Below are positions 33,682 through 41,943 of a stretch of DNA of 64,000 nt, in pieces. Position numbers and translations under genes: made by a program. This DNA comes from GBS-DC sp037442365 (GTDB lineage: Bacteria; Armatimonadota; Fimbriimonadia; Fimbriimonadales; GBS-DC): assembly GCA_037442365.1 (NCBI GenBank), contig JBBIQK010000002.1, forward strand, positions 1 through 64,000, given 5' to 3'. Under the pieces are notes generated by a model. It made no database searches. It was not told the origin of the DNA and worked only from the letters and a program-made list of their open reading frames with translations. Numbering within the stretch: position 1 is the first letter of the stretch; each line of letters starts with the position of its first letter.

Positions 33682-34434
33682 TTAGGGGCGCGGCTGCTGC
33701 ACCGCCAGCCAGTGTTCGAGGCGGTCGATGTCCGTGCCGACTTCGGGGTACGGGGTCAGGATGGCTTTGACGGGCACATGCAGGATTCGGGCGACGCGCT
33801 GTTCAATCTGCTCGATGCTCAGCAGGCGGGGCGAGAGGTACTGCGCCATCAGGAACCGCACGAGTAGCCCGACGCCGATTTGCATTGCGAGGCGCACGGG
33901 CTGCTTGCGCGCGCGATAGAGCGCTTCCAGCCGATGGAGTTCGCGCAGGGCGACGGTGCGCTGCGCCCAGAACAGGTTGCCCCCCGTGACCTCGCCCTCG
34001 CGCAGGCGCACGGTCGTGCGCGTCAGCTGCGGGAACCGCTGGCGACACAGGTCGGCGGGCACAACAGCGTAGGTCAGCGCGGCGCGGCTTGTAAGGCTCG
34101 CCTGCAGAAAAAAGCGCACGCTCTCAGCGGTCAGAAACGGCAGGTCAACCGTCGCAAATAGCACCGATTCGGTCTGGCTCCGTTCCAGCCCCAGCCGCAC
34201 ATTTTCCAGTAGGGTGTCGCGTGGGGGCAGGTTGGTGTAGCCCGCGCCCTGCGGGGCGTCGCCAATCAGCAGGATAGAGTCGATTCCCTCGACCGCCTGC
34301 AGCGCGCGCACGACATGCAGGTACATCGGCGCGTCGCCGACGACCACCTCGGCGCGGGAGCGCGCGCCCGTTTGTTCGCGCCATGCGGCGTCTATCGCGC
34401 CGCCAGCCAGCACAATCGCAGTGGTCGGCTCCAT
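33682..34434 (-). CDS. MobA-like nucleotidyltransferase domain protein
   Basis: 250 residues. The start TTAIVLAGGAIDAAWREQTGARSRAEVVVGDAPMYLHVVRAL is a variant of the nucleotide-binding LAGGxxxR…K loop, and VLFATVDLPFLTAESV (about 90-105) carries the metal-binding Asp. This fold transfers nucleotides to cofactors or sugars (MobA, IspD, GlmU types). The C-terminal half (GLLVRFLMAQYLSPRL, VPVKAILTPYPEVGTDID) does not point to a substrate. It is probably co-transcribed with the Uma2 gene, whose stop is 3 nt upstream. Confidence 0.7.
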   Translation of the reverse strand: MEPTTAIVLAGGAIDAAWREQTGARSRAEVVVGDAPMYLHVVRALQAVEGIDSILLIGDAPQGAGYTNLPPRDTLLENVRLGLERSQTESVLFATVDLPFLTAESVRFFLQASLTSRAALTYAVVPADLCRQRFPQLTRTTVRLREGEVTGGNLFWAQRTVALRELHRLEALYRARKQPVRLAMQIGVGLLVRFLMAQYLSPRLLSIEQIEQRVARILHVPVKAILTPYPEVGTDIDRLEHWLAVQQPRP

Positions 34435-34437
34435 AGG

Positions 34438-35058
34438 CTACAGGGTCAGCAGGCGTTGCACGCGCAGGCGGCGTTCGGGGCGCGCCAGCGGCGCAATCGA
34501 CTCACGCTCGCCCAGCACAAGACGTGTACGATAGGCATACCCGAAAGGCGCATCAGGCGACTCCATCGGGTCGCGATAGACTTCCAGCCGGCGGTGGTCT
34601 AAATCCAGCACCCAGTAGTCGGGAATGCCCGCGCGCGCGTACAGGCTGGACTTCACTTCGCGGTCGTAGGGCAGGCTGCTCTGAGCAACTTCGATAATAA
34701 GCAGGGCGTGCGTTGGGTGGGCGTGGGCGTAGTCGCGTGGGTCGCCCGCAACAACGGCGAGGTCGGGCTGCGGTTCGCTCGCGCCCAGCGTCAGAGGCGC
34801 CTGCATCCGCACCGTGTAGCCCTTGCCGAAGATGCGACGCAGGTAGTCGTACAAACTGTGTGTCGCGGCGACATGTTCTGGACCAATCGGCGTCATCTGC
34901 ACAATCTCTCCTTCGATCAGCTCGACGCGCTCGTCCTCGTGCAGGATGCCCGCCGCCGCCAGACGGCGATATTCCTCGCGCGTGAACTTGCGTCGCGGTA
35001 TCGCTCGCCAGATACGCGCCGCGCGCGAAGCCACACGGGTGGTACTGACTCGGCTCAT
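34438..35058 (-). CDS. Uma2-family (DUF820) putative restriction-fold endonuclease
   Basis: 206 residues from ATG 35058. FTREEYRRLAAAGILHEDERVELIEGEIVQMTPIGPEHV is the family opening. The PD-(D/E)xK-like core is visible as EPQPDLAVV, LLIIEVAQSS and REVKSSLYARAGIPDYWVLDL. Such genes are numerous in thermophilic and cyanobacterial genomes, with unknown biological role. A TAGAAT box ends 7 nt before the ATG, suggesting a leaderless start. A longer frame begins at 35088 but overlaps the box. Confidence 0.85.
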   Translation of the reverse strand: MSRVSTTRVASRAARIWRAIPRRKFTREEYRRLAAAGILHEDERVELIEGEIVQMTPIGPEHVAATHSLYDYLRRIFGKGYTVRMQAPLTLGASEPQPDLAVVAGDPRDYAHAHPTHALLIIEVAQSSLPYDREVKSSLYARAGIPDYWVLDLDHRRLEVYRDPMESPDAPFGYAYRTRLVLGERESIAPLARPERRLRVQRLLTL

Positions 35059-35065
35059 CGCTTCA

Positions 35066-35071
35066 ATTCTA
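35066..35071 (-). promoter_or_regulatory. -10 box of the Uma2 gene
   Basis: TAGAAT on the minus strand, 7 nt before the ATG at 35058. Confidence 0.45.
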
Positions 35072-35184
35072 CCTGAGAGGAAATACAAGCCAAAGCGCTT
35101 GTATCGTTTCCGTTGCGGAAAACACTATTACTACTTACACTGAAAGTCGTATGCGCGTGCGGAACTGGGGCAGGCGTTCTGGGG

Positions 35185-35190
35185 TATCAT
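35185..35190 (+). promoter_or_regulatory. -10-like box of the antitoxin gene
   Basis: TATCAT preceded by GGGG, ending 8 nt before the ATG at 35199. Confidence 0.4.
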
Positions 35191-35198
35191 AGAGTGGG

Positions 35199-35459
35199 AT
35201 GGCAACGCTGAGAATTGAACTGAGCGAAACTGATTCGCAACGCTTGCAATATCTGGCGGAGTGCTGGCAGATGAGCGCTGAAGATCTGGCGCGCGAGGTG
35301 GTAAGCCAGTGGCTCCAGTTGACAGAGGATGACTGGCAGCGGCGTATGGAGCAGTTGCTGCAGGCGTTCCGACGCGCTTCACGATACCAGGCGCCCGAAG
35401 ATATTGAGGCGGAAATCACCGCTGCCTATGAAGAGTATCGCCAGCGATGCGCGCCGTAG
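35199..35459 (+). CDS. Small antitoxin-like protein of a PIN toxin-antitoxin pair
   Basis: 86 residues. MATLRIELSETDSQRLQYLAECWQMSAEDLAREVVSQWL looks like a ribbon-helix-helix DNA-binding start followed by a polar, acidic helix (DDWQRRMEQLLQAF, IEAEITAAYEEYRQR) that could wrap the toxin. The last 13 bases overlap the PIN gene, the usual antitoxin-then-toxin arrangement. Confidence 0.75.
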   Translation: MATLRIELSETDSQRLQYLAECWQMSAEDLAREVVSQWLQLTEDDWQRRMEQLLQAFRRASRYQAPEDIEAEITAAYEEYRQRCAP

Positions 35460-35884
35460 TTGACACGAATGTCTGGGTGTCCGCACTGTTGAACCCTTTC
35501 GGCGCGCCTGCTCTGGTGATGCAAGCTTTTCGCGAGGCGCGTTTCATCGTGATTGTGAGTCAGCCCGTTCTCGACGAGTTGCGGCAGGTGCTGATGCGCC
35601 CGCGGCTGATACGCCGACTTACTTATCATCCCGATCTGGTGCCAGAGCTGCTGAATCTGCTCGATACGAAGGCGGTATGGGTAGAAATCAGCGGCGATAT
35701 GAATCTCTGTCGCGATCCGCATGATAACATGTTTCTGGAGACGGCTGTGAAAGGGCGCGCCGATTACCTCGTGACGCGCGACGACGACCTCAAGCGCGAT
35801 CCCGAGCTGGTGCAGCACATGACCGCGTTTGGAATCCATGTCGTCAGCGTGCAGCAGTTTTTGAACCAGCTGGGCGCGGTGTAG
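35447..35884 (+). CDS. PIN-domain toxin (TIGR00305-like)
   Basis: 145 residues. MRAVVDTNVWVSALLNPFGAPALVMQAF is the classical opening, with the first metal-binding Asp6. Further acidic residues are in SQPVLDELRQVL, DPHDNMFLETAVKGRADYLVTRDDDL and near the end. Expected to be a Mg-dependent ribonuclease inhibited by the upstream product, with which it overlaps by 13 bp. Confidence 0.87.
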   Translation: MRAVVDTNVWVSALLNPFGAPALVMQAFREARFIVIVSQPVLDELRQVLMRPRLIRRLTYHPDLVPELLNLLDTKAVWVEISGDMNLCRDPHDNMFLETAVKGRADYLVTRDDDLKRDPELVQHMTAFGIHVVSVQQFLNQLGAV

Positions 35885-35895
35885 GCGGCGTCGGG

Positions 35896-35901
35896 TATAC
35901 T
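35896..35901 (+). promoter_or_regulatory. -10 box of the atpD-atpC operon
   Basis: TATACT preceded by GGG. The leader that follows (about 55 nt) has a GCGGCG/CGCCGC stem-loop (35912-35930) and then AAGGAGG before atpD. Confidence 0.5.
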
Positions 35902-35961
35902 TTCGGCGTGTGCGGCGGCATCCTGCGCCGCGCGGTAGCAGATACAAGTAAGGAGGCAACT

Positions 35962-37365
35962 ATGGCGAATATCGGTAAAGTCGTGCAGGTGATGGGTCCC
36001 GTCGTCGATGTGCGGTTCTCCGACGGCGAGCTGCCCGCCATCAACAACGCCATCAAAATCAAGGACGAGGCGCGCGGCATCGATTTGACCTGCGAGGCGG
36101 CGCAACATCTGGGCGATGACATCGTGCGCACGGTCGCCCTCTCGTCCACCGACGGTCTCGTGCGCGGGATGGACGCCATCGACACGGGCGCGCCCATCAA
36201 AGTGCCCGTCGGACGCGCCACGCTGGGCAGGCTGTTCAACCTGCTGGGTGAACCCATCGACGAGCGCGGCGCGGTCGAGACCGACACCTACGCGCCCATT
36301 CACAAACCCGCGCCGTCCCTCGAAGAGCAGAATGTGAAGACCGAAATCCTCGAAACGGGGCTGAAGGTCATCGACCTGTTGTGTCCGTTCAACAAGGGAG
36401 GCAAGATTGGGCTGTTCGGCGGCGCAGGGCTGGGCAAAACAGTGCTGATTCAGGAGCTGATTCGCAATATCGCGACGGAACACCAGGGCGTGTCGGTGTT
36501 TGCCGGCGTGGGCGAGCGCACGCGCGAGGGCAACGACCTCTACCTCGAAATGAACGAGACGGGCGTCATCAGCCAGACGGTGCTGGTGTTCGGGCAGATG
36601 AACGAGCCGCCTGGCGCGCGCCTGCGTGTCGGACTGACCGCCCTCACGATGGCGGAGTATTTCCGCGATGAGGAGGGGCAGGATGTGCTGGTGTTCATCG
36701 ACAACATCTTCCGCTTCGTGCAGGCAGGTGCGGAGGTGTCCGCACTGCTGGGGCGCATGCCCTCCGCCGTAGGCTACCAGCCGACGCTCGCGACCGAGAT
36801 GGGCGCGTTGCAGGAGCGCATCACCTCCACCACGCGCGGCTCGATTACCTCCGTGCAAGCCATCTATGTGCCTGCCGACGACCCGACCGACCCCGCCCCT
36901 GCGACCACCTTCTCGCACCTCGACGCCTATGTGTACCTCGAGCGGCGCATTGCCGAGAAGGGCATCTACCCCGCCGTCGACCCGCTGGCGTCCACTTCCA
37001 AAAACCTCGACCCCGCAATCGTCGGCGAGGAACACTATCAGGTGGCGCGCAGCGTGCAGCAGATTCTGCAGCGCTACCGCGACCTGCAGGACATCATCGC
37101 GATTCTGGGCATCGACGAGCTGTCGGACGAGGACAAACTGCTGGTTGCCCGCGCCCGCAAGATTGAGCGCTTCATGTCGCAGCCGTTCTTCCTCGCCGAG
37201 AAGTTCACGGGCAATCCCGGGCGCTATGTGCGCGTGGCGGACACCGTGCGCAGCTTCAAGATGATTGTCAACGGCGAGGTGGACGACCTGCCGGAGCAGG
37301 CGTTCTACATGTGCGGCGCGATCGAGGATGTGTTCGAGAAGGCGAAGCAGCTGCAGGGGGCGTAA
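35962..37365 (+). CDS. atpD: F-type ATP synthase subunit beta
   Basis: 467 residues, catalytic subunit of F1. The start has AAGGAGG 5 nt upstream. P-loop GGAGLGKT (153-160; most bacteria have Val where this has Leu), catalytic Glu in GERTREGND (Glu185), Walker B DVLVFIDNIFRF, the DELSDEDKLLV hinge and the C-terminal helical domain are all present. Only atpC follows; the genes for a, c, b, delta, alpha and gamma are not in this window, so the ATP synthase genes are split. Confidence 0.97.
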   Translation: MANIGKVVQVMGPVVDVRFSDGELPAINNAIKIKDEARGIDLTCEAAQHLGDDIVRTVALSSTDGLVRGMDAIDTGAPIKVPVGRATLGRLFNLLGEPIDERGAVETDTYAPIHKPAPSLEEQNVKTEILETGLKVIDLLCPFNKGGKIGLFGGAGLGKTVLIQELIRNIATEHQGVSVFAGVGERTREGNDLYLEMNETGVISQTVLVFGQMNEPPGARLRVGLTALTMAEYFRDEEGQDVLVFIDNIFRFVQAGAEVSALLGRMPSAVGYQPTLATEMGALQERITSTTRGSITSVQAIYVPADDPTDPAPATTFSHLDAYVYLERRIAEKGIYPAVDPLASTSKNLDPAIVGEEHYQVARSVQQILQRYRDLQDIIAILGIDELSDEDKLLVARARKIERFMSQPFFLAEKFTGNPGRYVRVADTVRSFKMIVNGEVDDLPEQAFYMCGAIEDVFEKAKQLQGA

Positions 37366-37368
37366 GCG

Positions 37369-37776
37369 ATGCGCGAGTTCCTGCTGTCGATTGTGAACCC
37401 CGAGCGCACCGTGCTGGAGGAGCGCGTGGTGCATGTGCGCCTGCCGGGCAGCGAAGGCTACTTCGGCGTGATGGCGGGGCACATGCCCTTCTTCGCGCAG
37501 TTGCAGTACGGCGTGGGCGAGTACCGCCGCGCGGACGGCGTCACGCGCAAGTTCACCGTGCTGGGCGGCTTCGCGGAGGTGCTGCCCGACCGCACGATTG
37601 TGCTGGCGGACGGCGCGGAGCTGGCGGACGAGATTGACCCCGACCGCGCCCGCGTCGCTCTGCGCAAAGCGCTGGAGGTGCTGAGCCAGCCGCTCTCCGA
37701 AGAAGAGCTGGCGGAGGCGCGCCTCGCCGTCGAACGCGCCAAAGCGCGCCTGCGCGCGATTGGCGAACAGGTATAG
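37369..37776 (+). CDS. atpC: F-type ATP synthase subunit epsilon
   Basis: 135 residues, starting 3 nt after the atpD stop. The beta-sandwich part has LLSIVNPERTVLEERVVHVRLPGSEGYFGVMAGHMPF and KFTVLGGFAEVLPDRTIVLAD. The two C-terminal regulatory helices (about 88-135, rich in Glu, Arg and Ala) are complete. It links F1 rotation to the c-ring and can inhibit ATP hydrolysis. Confidence 0.95.
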   Translation: MREFLLSIVNPERTVLEERVVHVRLPGSEGYFGVMAGHMPFFAQLQYGVGEYRRADGVTRKFTVLGGFAEVLPDRTIVLADGAELADEIDPDRARVALRKALEVLSQPLSEEELAEARLAVERAKARLRAIGEQV

Positions 37777-37807
37777 CCCTGTTCACGAGAATGCTTCGTG
37801 CGCCGAT

Positions 37808-37857
37808 TCCCCTCCTTGAGGCGATTCCTGCAGGTATGGCGAGCCTTGAGGAGGGGA
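37808..37857 (+). repeat. Imperfect inverted repeat after the atp genes
   Basis: Arms TCCCCTCCTTGAGG (37808-37821) and CCTTGAGGAGGGGA (37844-37857) pair except for a 2-nt internal mismatch; CCTGCAGG lies between. The arms resemble the outer arms of the mobile element at 50741. It could be a relic of that cargo type or a terminator of atpC; there is no T-run. Confidence 0.4.
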
Positions 37858-37892
37858 CGAGGCAACCCCATGACCGCTGAGGCTACTTCCCT

Positions 37893-39659
37893 ATGACCCT
37901 TGAGATTGCGCTCACGCTGGGCTTGCTCGTGGCGGCGATTGCGCTGTTCATCAGCAACCGCTTTCCGCCCGAAGTGGTCGCATTGATTCTGCTGGCGACG
38001 CTTCTGGTGAGTGGGCTGGTGCCTGTGGAGAAGGGGCTGCGGGGGTTCAGCAACGACGCCGTGATTACGATTGCCGCGATGTTCGTGCTGAGCGAGGGGT
38101 TGCAGCGCACGGGGCTCATCGGATGGGTCGCGCGCGGATTGGAACGATTGGCGCGGCGTGCGCCATGGCTGGCTATTATCACGCTGCTGTTGCTGACGGC
38201 GTTTCTGTCCGCGTTTGTGAACAACACGGCGGTCGTGGCGCTGTTTATTCCGCTGGCGCTCGCGGTCTCCGAGACGGCACGACAAAGCCCCTCGCGCCTG
38301 CTGCTTCCCCTCTCGTATGCCTCGATGCTGGGCGGAATCTGCACACTGATTGGTACCTCTACGAACCTCATCGTGAACGGAGTCGCGGTACAGCGCGGGA
38401 TCGAGCCGCTGGGCATGTTCGAGTTCACCCCGCTGGGACTGATTTTCACGGGGGTGGGGTTTGTGTACCTGCTGGCAATTGGCATGCGCGTGATTCCTGA
38501 CCGTCGCCCTGCCGCCGACCCGGCGGACGCCTATCGGTTAAGCGCGTACATCACCGAAGTTGTGTTGACCGAGCAGTCGAAAGCGGCGGGCAAGCGTCTG
38601 ATGGACGCTGACTTTGTGAAGGAGCTGGGCGTGGAGGTGCTGGACATCTGGCGCGACGGCGTGCGCCTGCTGCCCCTGCCCGACCGTATTCTGCAGGCGG
38701 GCGATTTGCTGCGTGTGCGGTGCAACTTGCAGCGGCTGCAACAGCTGGAGGGCGCGTATGGGCTGCAATTGCTGGTGGACAGCTCTCCGCACCCCAACGA
38801 CGAGCCGCCGTTGCTGGTGGAGCTGGTGTTGACGCCCAGTTCCTCGCTGGTCGGGCAGACGCTGCGCGAGAGCCGATTCCGCAACCGATTCGGCGCGACG
38901 GTGCTGGCGTTGCGTCATCGTCAGGAGATGGCGCTGGAGCAGTTCGCCGACATCCCCCTGCAGGCAGGCGACGCCATCGTGATTCAGATTGAGCGCGAGC
39001 GGCTGGGGGAATTGCTGCGGCTGCCCGATTTCATCCTCGTTTCCCAGGTGGAGGCGGCGCGTCCGCGTCCTGTGAAAGCGGCGCTGGCGGGGCTGATTAT
39101 GGTAGGCGTCGTACTGATTGCCTCGATGGGCTGGTATCCGACGAGCGTCGCGGCGCTGGTGGGCGCGCTGGCGATGGTGCTGCTGGGCTGCCTCAAGCCC
39201 GACGAGGCGGTTCAGGCGATTGACTGGCGATTGCTGGTCATGCTGGGCGCGATGCTGGGACTGGGCATCGCGATGGAGGCGACAGGCGCAGCGCGCTGGC
39301 TTACGGTCTCTCTGGTCGGCTCGCTGGGCGCACTGGGACCGATGGTTGTGCTGGCGAGCTTTTATCTACTCACCTCACTACTAACGGAGATCATGTCCAA
39401 CAACGCGACGGCGGTGCTAATGGCGGCGCTGGCGATAGAGGTCGCTGCCGCGCTGGGGGTGGATGCGCGACCGTTTTTGTTCGCCGTTGCCTACGCCGCC
39501 TCCGCCAGCTTCATGACCCCCATCGGCTACCAGACGAACACGATGGTGTTTGGCGTCGGGCAATATCAGTTCAGCGATTTCGTGCGCGTCGGGCTACCGT
39601 TGAACCTGCTGTTCTGGATTCTGGCGACCGTGCTGATACCGCGATTCTGGGGCTTTTGA
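37893..39659 (+). CDS. SLC13/DASS-type permease with two TrkA-C domains
   Basis: 588 residues. The N-terminal membrane half has about five helices and the signatures FVNNTAVVALFIPLAL and LGGICTLIGTSTNLIVNG (SNT-type motif). Two RCK_C/TrkA-C domains (about 205-285 and 300-375) follow, then a second membrane half with TEIMSNNATAVLMAALAIE and FMTPIGYQTNTMVFG. This layout is typical of bacterial putative anion (sulfate/dicarboxylate) transporters of the YbhI/CitMHS group. The ion cannot be named. No clear Shine-Dalgarno precedes the ATG. Confidence 0.87.
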   Translation: MTLEIALTLGLLVAAIALFISNRFPPEVVALILLATLLVSGLVPVEKGLRGFSNDAVITIAAMFVLSEGLQRTGLIGWVARGLERLARRAPWLAIITLLLLTAFLSAFVNNTAVVALFIPLALAVSETARQSPSRLLLPLSYASMLGGICTLIGTSTNLIVNGVAVQRGIEPLGMFEFTPLGLIFTGVGFVYLLAIGMRVIPDRRPAADPADAYRLSAYITEVVLTEQSKAAGKRLMDADFVKELGVEVLDIWRDGVRLLPLPDRILQAGDLLRVRCNLQRLQQLEGAYGLQLLVDSSPHPNDEPPLLVELVLTPSSSLVGQTLRESRFRNRFGATVLALRHRQEMALEQFADIPLQAGDAIVIQIERERLGELLRLPDFILVSQVEAARPRPVKAALAGLIMVGVVLIASMGWYPTSVAALVGALAMVLLGCLKPDEAVQAIDWRLLVMLGAMLGLGIAMEATGAARWLTVSLVGSLGALGPMVVLASFYLLTSLLTEIMSNNATAVLMAALAIEVAAALGVDARPFLFAVAYAASASFMTPIGYQTNTMVFGVGQYQFSDFVRVGLPLNLLFWILATVLIPRFWGF

Positions 39660-39671
39660 GGCGCACACCCC

Positions 39672-39702
39672 TTGACACACCCCTGCGCGATTGGGGTATA
39701 TT
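39672..39702 (+). promoter_or_regulatory. Promoter of the tRNA-Leu/tRNA-Met pair
   Basis: TTGACA (39672-39677) and TATATT (39697-39702) with a 19-bp spacer. The tRNA-Leu starts 10 nt after the -10 box. Confidence 0.65.
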
Positions 39703-39712
39703 AATGAGGCGT

Positions 39713-39799
39713 GCGGACGTGGTGGAATTGGTAGACACGCTAGATTCAGGTTCTAGTGGGCGAAAGCCTGTGGGAGTTCGAGTCTCCCCGTCCGCACCA
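39713..39799 (+). tRNA. tRNA-Leu (CAG)
   Basis: 87-nt class II tRNA with a long variable arm. Acceptor GCGGACG/CGTCCGC, anticodon stem CTAGA/TCTAG with loop TTCAGGT (CAG at 39747-39749), and encoded CCA. Confidence 0.95.
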
Positions 39800-39803
39800 T
39801 CTT

Positions 39804-39880
39804 GGCGGCGTAGCTCAGTTGGTGAGAGCGACCGGCTCATACCCGGTAGGTCGGCGGTTCGAGTCCGCCCGCCGCTACCA
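39804..39880 (+). tRNA. tRNA-Met (CAU), elongator type
   Basis: 77-nt cloverleaf 4 nt after tRNA-Leu. Acceptor GGCGGCG/CGCCGCT-type pairing, anticodon CAT at 39838-39840 in loop CTCATAC, encoded CCA. The body matches elongator tRNA-Met of Firmicutes-type bacteria (GGCGGxGTAGCTCAG) and lacks the initiator features. Confidence 0.93.
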
Positions 39881-39960
39881 CGCACAAATTCAGCCGTTTT
39901 CGCCCCTCTAATCGCCCGTGCCCGGTGGGTCTTCAACACCCTATCACTCCTGCCTGTTGG

Positions 39961-40851
39961 TCAGGGGTCAGGCTCCCCGATTTTCTCCGTACTACAGACG
40001 AAGTTTCCCAATCCCCTCGCACGCGGCAGGGGGCGTCCGCCCTCCAACCAGAGCGGGATGGGCTGAATTGCGCGCACCCCTGATTTGTCCAGCGTCGCCG
40101 CGAGCAGAACCGCCTCGCGCACCCGCCGCGAACGAGGCGTGTGAATGAAGTTGCCGACGCTGTAGAACACATGCGCCTGCCCTACCCGTTCGAAGCCCTG
40201 AACCACATGGGGATGATGCCCGACGATGAGGGTCGCGCCTGCGTCGGCGAGCAGGCGTGCGAGACGGCGTTGCTTCGCATTCGGCTCAGTCGTGCCTTCG
40301 TCGCCCCAATGAGGGATGACTACGAGTACGTCGGCGTTGGCGCGCGCCTCGCGGAGCGTCGGTAGAACCATCTCCAGCGTGGCGACGCCGGGCGTGCGCG
40401 CGCCTGCAGGGAACCCGCGCGGCACAACCGCCGTGAAGCACATAAACGTGACGCGCAGCCCGCCGAAGTCTACCTGCACCGCCTGCGCCGCCTGCGCGCG
40501 ATTCGCGCCAGCGCCCGCCCACCACACGCCCGCCCGCCAGAGATGCCCCATCGTGTCCAGCAAAGCAGGCGCGCCGTAGTCCATCGAGTGGTTGTTGCCC
40601 AGCGAGACCATCGAGACGCCTGCAAGGCGCAGATGCTTCGCCAGTTCGGGCGGCGCGCGGAAAGTGTACTCTTTGGGGAGGGGCGTGCCGCACGTGCTGA
40701 TACAGCCCTCCATGTTTAACACGCACCAGTCCGCCTGACGCAGCAGGGGCGCAATCAGCTCGAAAAAGTAGCCCAGCCCGTGCACTCGCGCGAGTTGCGA
40801 CACGCCTCTGCCGAAAATAATGTCGCCGCCAATCAGCACGCGCACTGCCAT
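39961..40851 (-). CDS. CapA/PgsA-family metallophosphoesterase-like protein
   Basis: 296 residues. Metal-binding motifs of the CapA fold are visible: LIGGDIIFGRGV (about 6-17), LNMEGCIS, SLGNNHSMDYG, VIPHWGDEGT and IVGHHPHVVQGFE. Relatives take part in capsule or poly-gamma-glutamate synthesis or export. There is no signal peptide. Its ATG lies directly beside the stop of the glycosyltransferase gene, so it is the third gene of a methyltransferase-glycosyltransferase-CapA operon, which supports a surface-polymer role. Confidence 0.85.
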   Translation of the reverse strand: MAVRVLIGGDIIFGRGVSQLARVHGLGYFFELIAPLLRQADWCVLNMEGCISTCGTPLPKEYTFRAPPELAKHLRLAGVSMVSLGNNHSMDYGAPALLDTMGHLWRAGVWWAGAGANRAQAAQAVQVDFGGLRVTFMCFTAVVPRGFPAGARTPGVATLEMVLPTLREARANADVLVVIPHWGDEGTTEPNAKQRRLARLLADAGATLIVGHHPHVVQGFERVGQAHVFYSVGNFIHTPRSRRVREAVLLAATLDKSGVRAIQPIPLWLEGGRPLPRARGLGNFVCSTEKIGEPDP

Positions 40852-41940
40852 TCAGCCCTCCAGCACGCGCAGGTACTGCGCCGCGACATGCCCCTCTTCA
40901 AACTGGTGGAGCCACTCGTCAGGGGCGGTGGGAATGTCGCCTTCCAGTCCACGCAGGATGGCTGCCGAGAGCGCGTCCACATCGCCCACAGGAACCAGCG
41001 CGCCGTAGCGTCCGTTGTCGAGAATTTCGCGCGGTCCGCTGGGGCAGTCGGTGCTGACCACTGGGCAGCCGCATGCCATCGCCTGAATAAGCGCATTCGG
41101 CAGCCCCTCGTACTGCGACGACAGCACGAACACGCGGACGCGACGCATGTAGGCGAATGGGTTCGGCTCATAGCCGGGCATCGCGACGGCGTCGGTGAGC
41201 CGCAGCGCTTCCACCAGCCGCCACAGTTCGGCGCGCAGTTCACCCTCGCCCAGAATTAGCAGCCGCGCAGGATGGCTCTGGCGCGCCTGCGCAAAGGCGC
41301 GTAGCAGGGTGGGATAGTCTTTCGCCGCGGTCAACCGCCCCACTGTTAGCACGACGGGCGGCGCGCCCGCCTCGAACCACGGGTGCTGCAGCGGTTCCTC
41401 ACACAGTTGGCGCAGCTGCGCGGTAATCACAGGGTTATAGATACATGCGATGCGACTCGCTGGCAGTCCCGTCAGGCGGAGCAGATCGCGCTGCACGCCG
41501 TGCGACACGGCGACAATCGCATCCGCCCGACGGTACATGCGGGCAATCAGCGCGGGCACGATGCGATCTTTCGACTGTACTGCCTGTTCGAATTCGCGGG
41601 TGGGAGTGCTTGCCTCGCGCACAACAATTCGTGTGGGTACTCGCGCCAGCCGTCGCGCCAGAATCGCGACCAGATTCGGCTGGCTCAGCGTGCTGAGCAG
41701 CGCATCGGGGCGTGCGCGGCGCAGATAGCGGGCAAGCGGCACAACGGTGCGCAGGGCGCGGTAGGTGTTCAGGTCTACAATCCGCGCTTCGGGGCAAAGT
41801 TCGCTGCGCAGCTCGCCTTCGGGCTTCATCAACACCACCTCCACCGTGTGTCCCAGCGCAGCGAAGCGGTTCGCCAGCGTCACAAGCACCCGCTCCGCCC
41901 CACCGACCTCTAAACTCACGGTGAACAACGCGATTTTCAT
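40852..41940 (-). CDS. Family 4 glycosyltransferase
   Basis: 362 residues, GT-B fold. KIALFTVSLEVGGAERVLVTLANRF forms the acceptor-side N-terminus. VVLTVGRLTAAKDYPTLLRAFAQ, LLILGEGELRAEL and the donor site SSQYEGLPNALIQAMACGCPVVSTDCPSGPREIL (with the EX7E-type Glu residues) mark a retaining GT4 enzyme. It would transfer a sugar from a nucleotide donor to a growing polysaccharide or lipid at the inner face of the membrane. It starts 3 nt after the methyltransferase stop. Confidence 0.92.
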   Translation of the reverse strand: MKIALFTVSLEVGGAERVLVTLANRFAALGHTVEVVLMKPEGELRSELCPEARIVDLNTYRALRTVVPLARYLRRARPDALLSTLSQPNLVAILARRLARVPTRIVVREASTPTREFEQAVQSKDRIVPALIARMYRRADAIVAVSHGVQRDLLRLTGLPASRIACIYNPVITAQLRQLCEEPLQHPWFEAGAPPVVLTVGRLTAAKDYPTLLRAFAQARQSHPARLLILGEGELRAELWRLVEALRLTDAVAMPGYEPNPFAYMRRVRVFVLSSQYEGLPNALIQAMACGCPVVSTDCPSGPREILDNGRYGALVPVGDVDALSAAILRGLEGDIPTAPDEWLHQFEEGHVAAQYLRVLEG

Positions 41941-41943
41941 CCC

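Noticed and set aside
36418..36444. Leu in the beta-subunit P-loop (GGAGLGKT) considered as a defect
   Set aside because: The change from Val is conservative, the Gly, Lys and Thr that bind phosphate are intact, and the remainder of the protein is normal.
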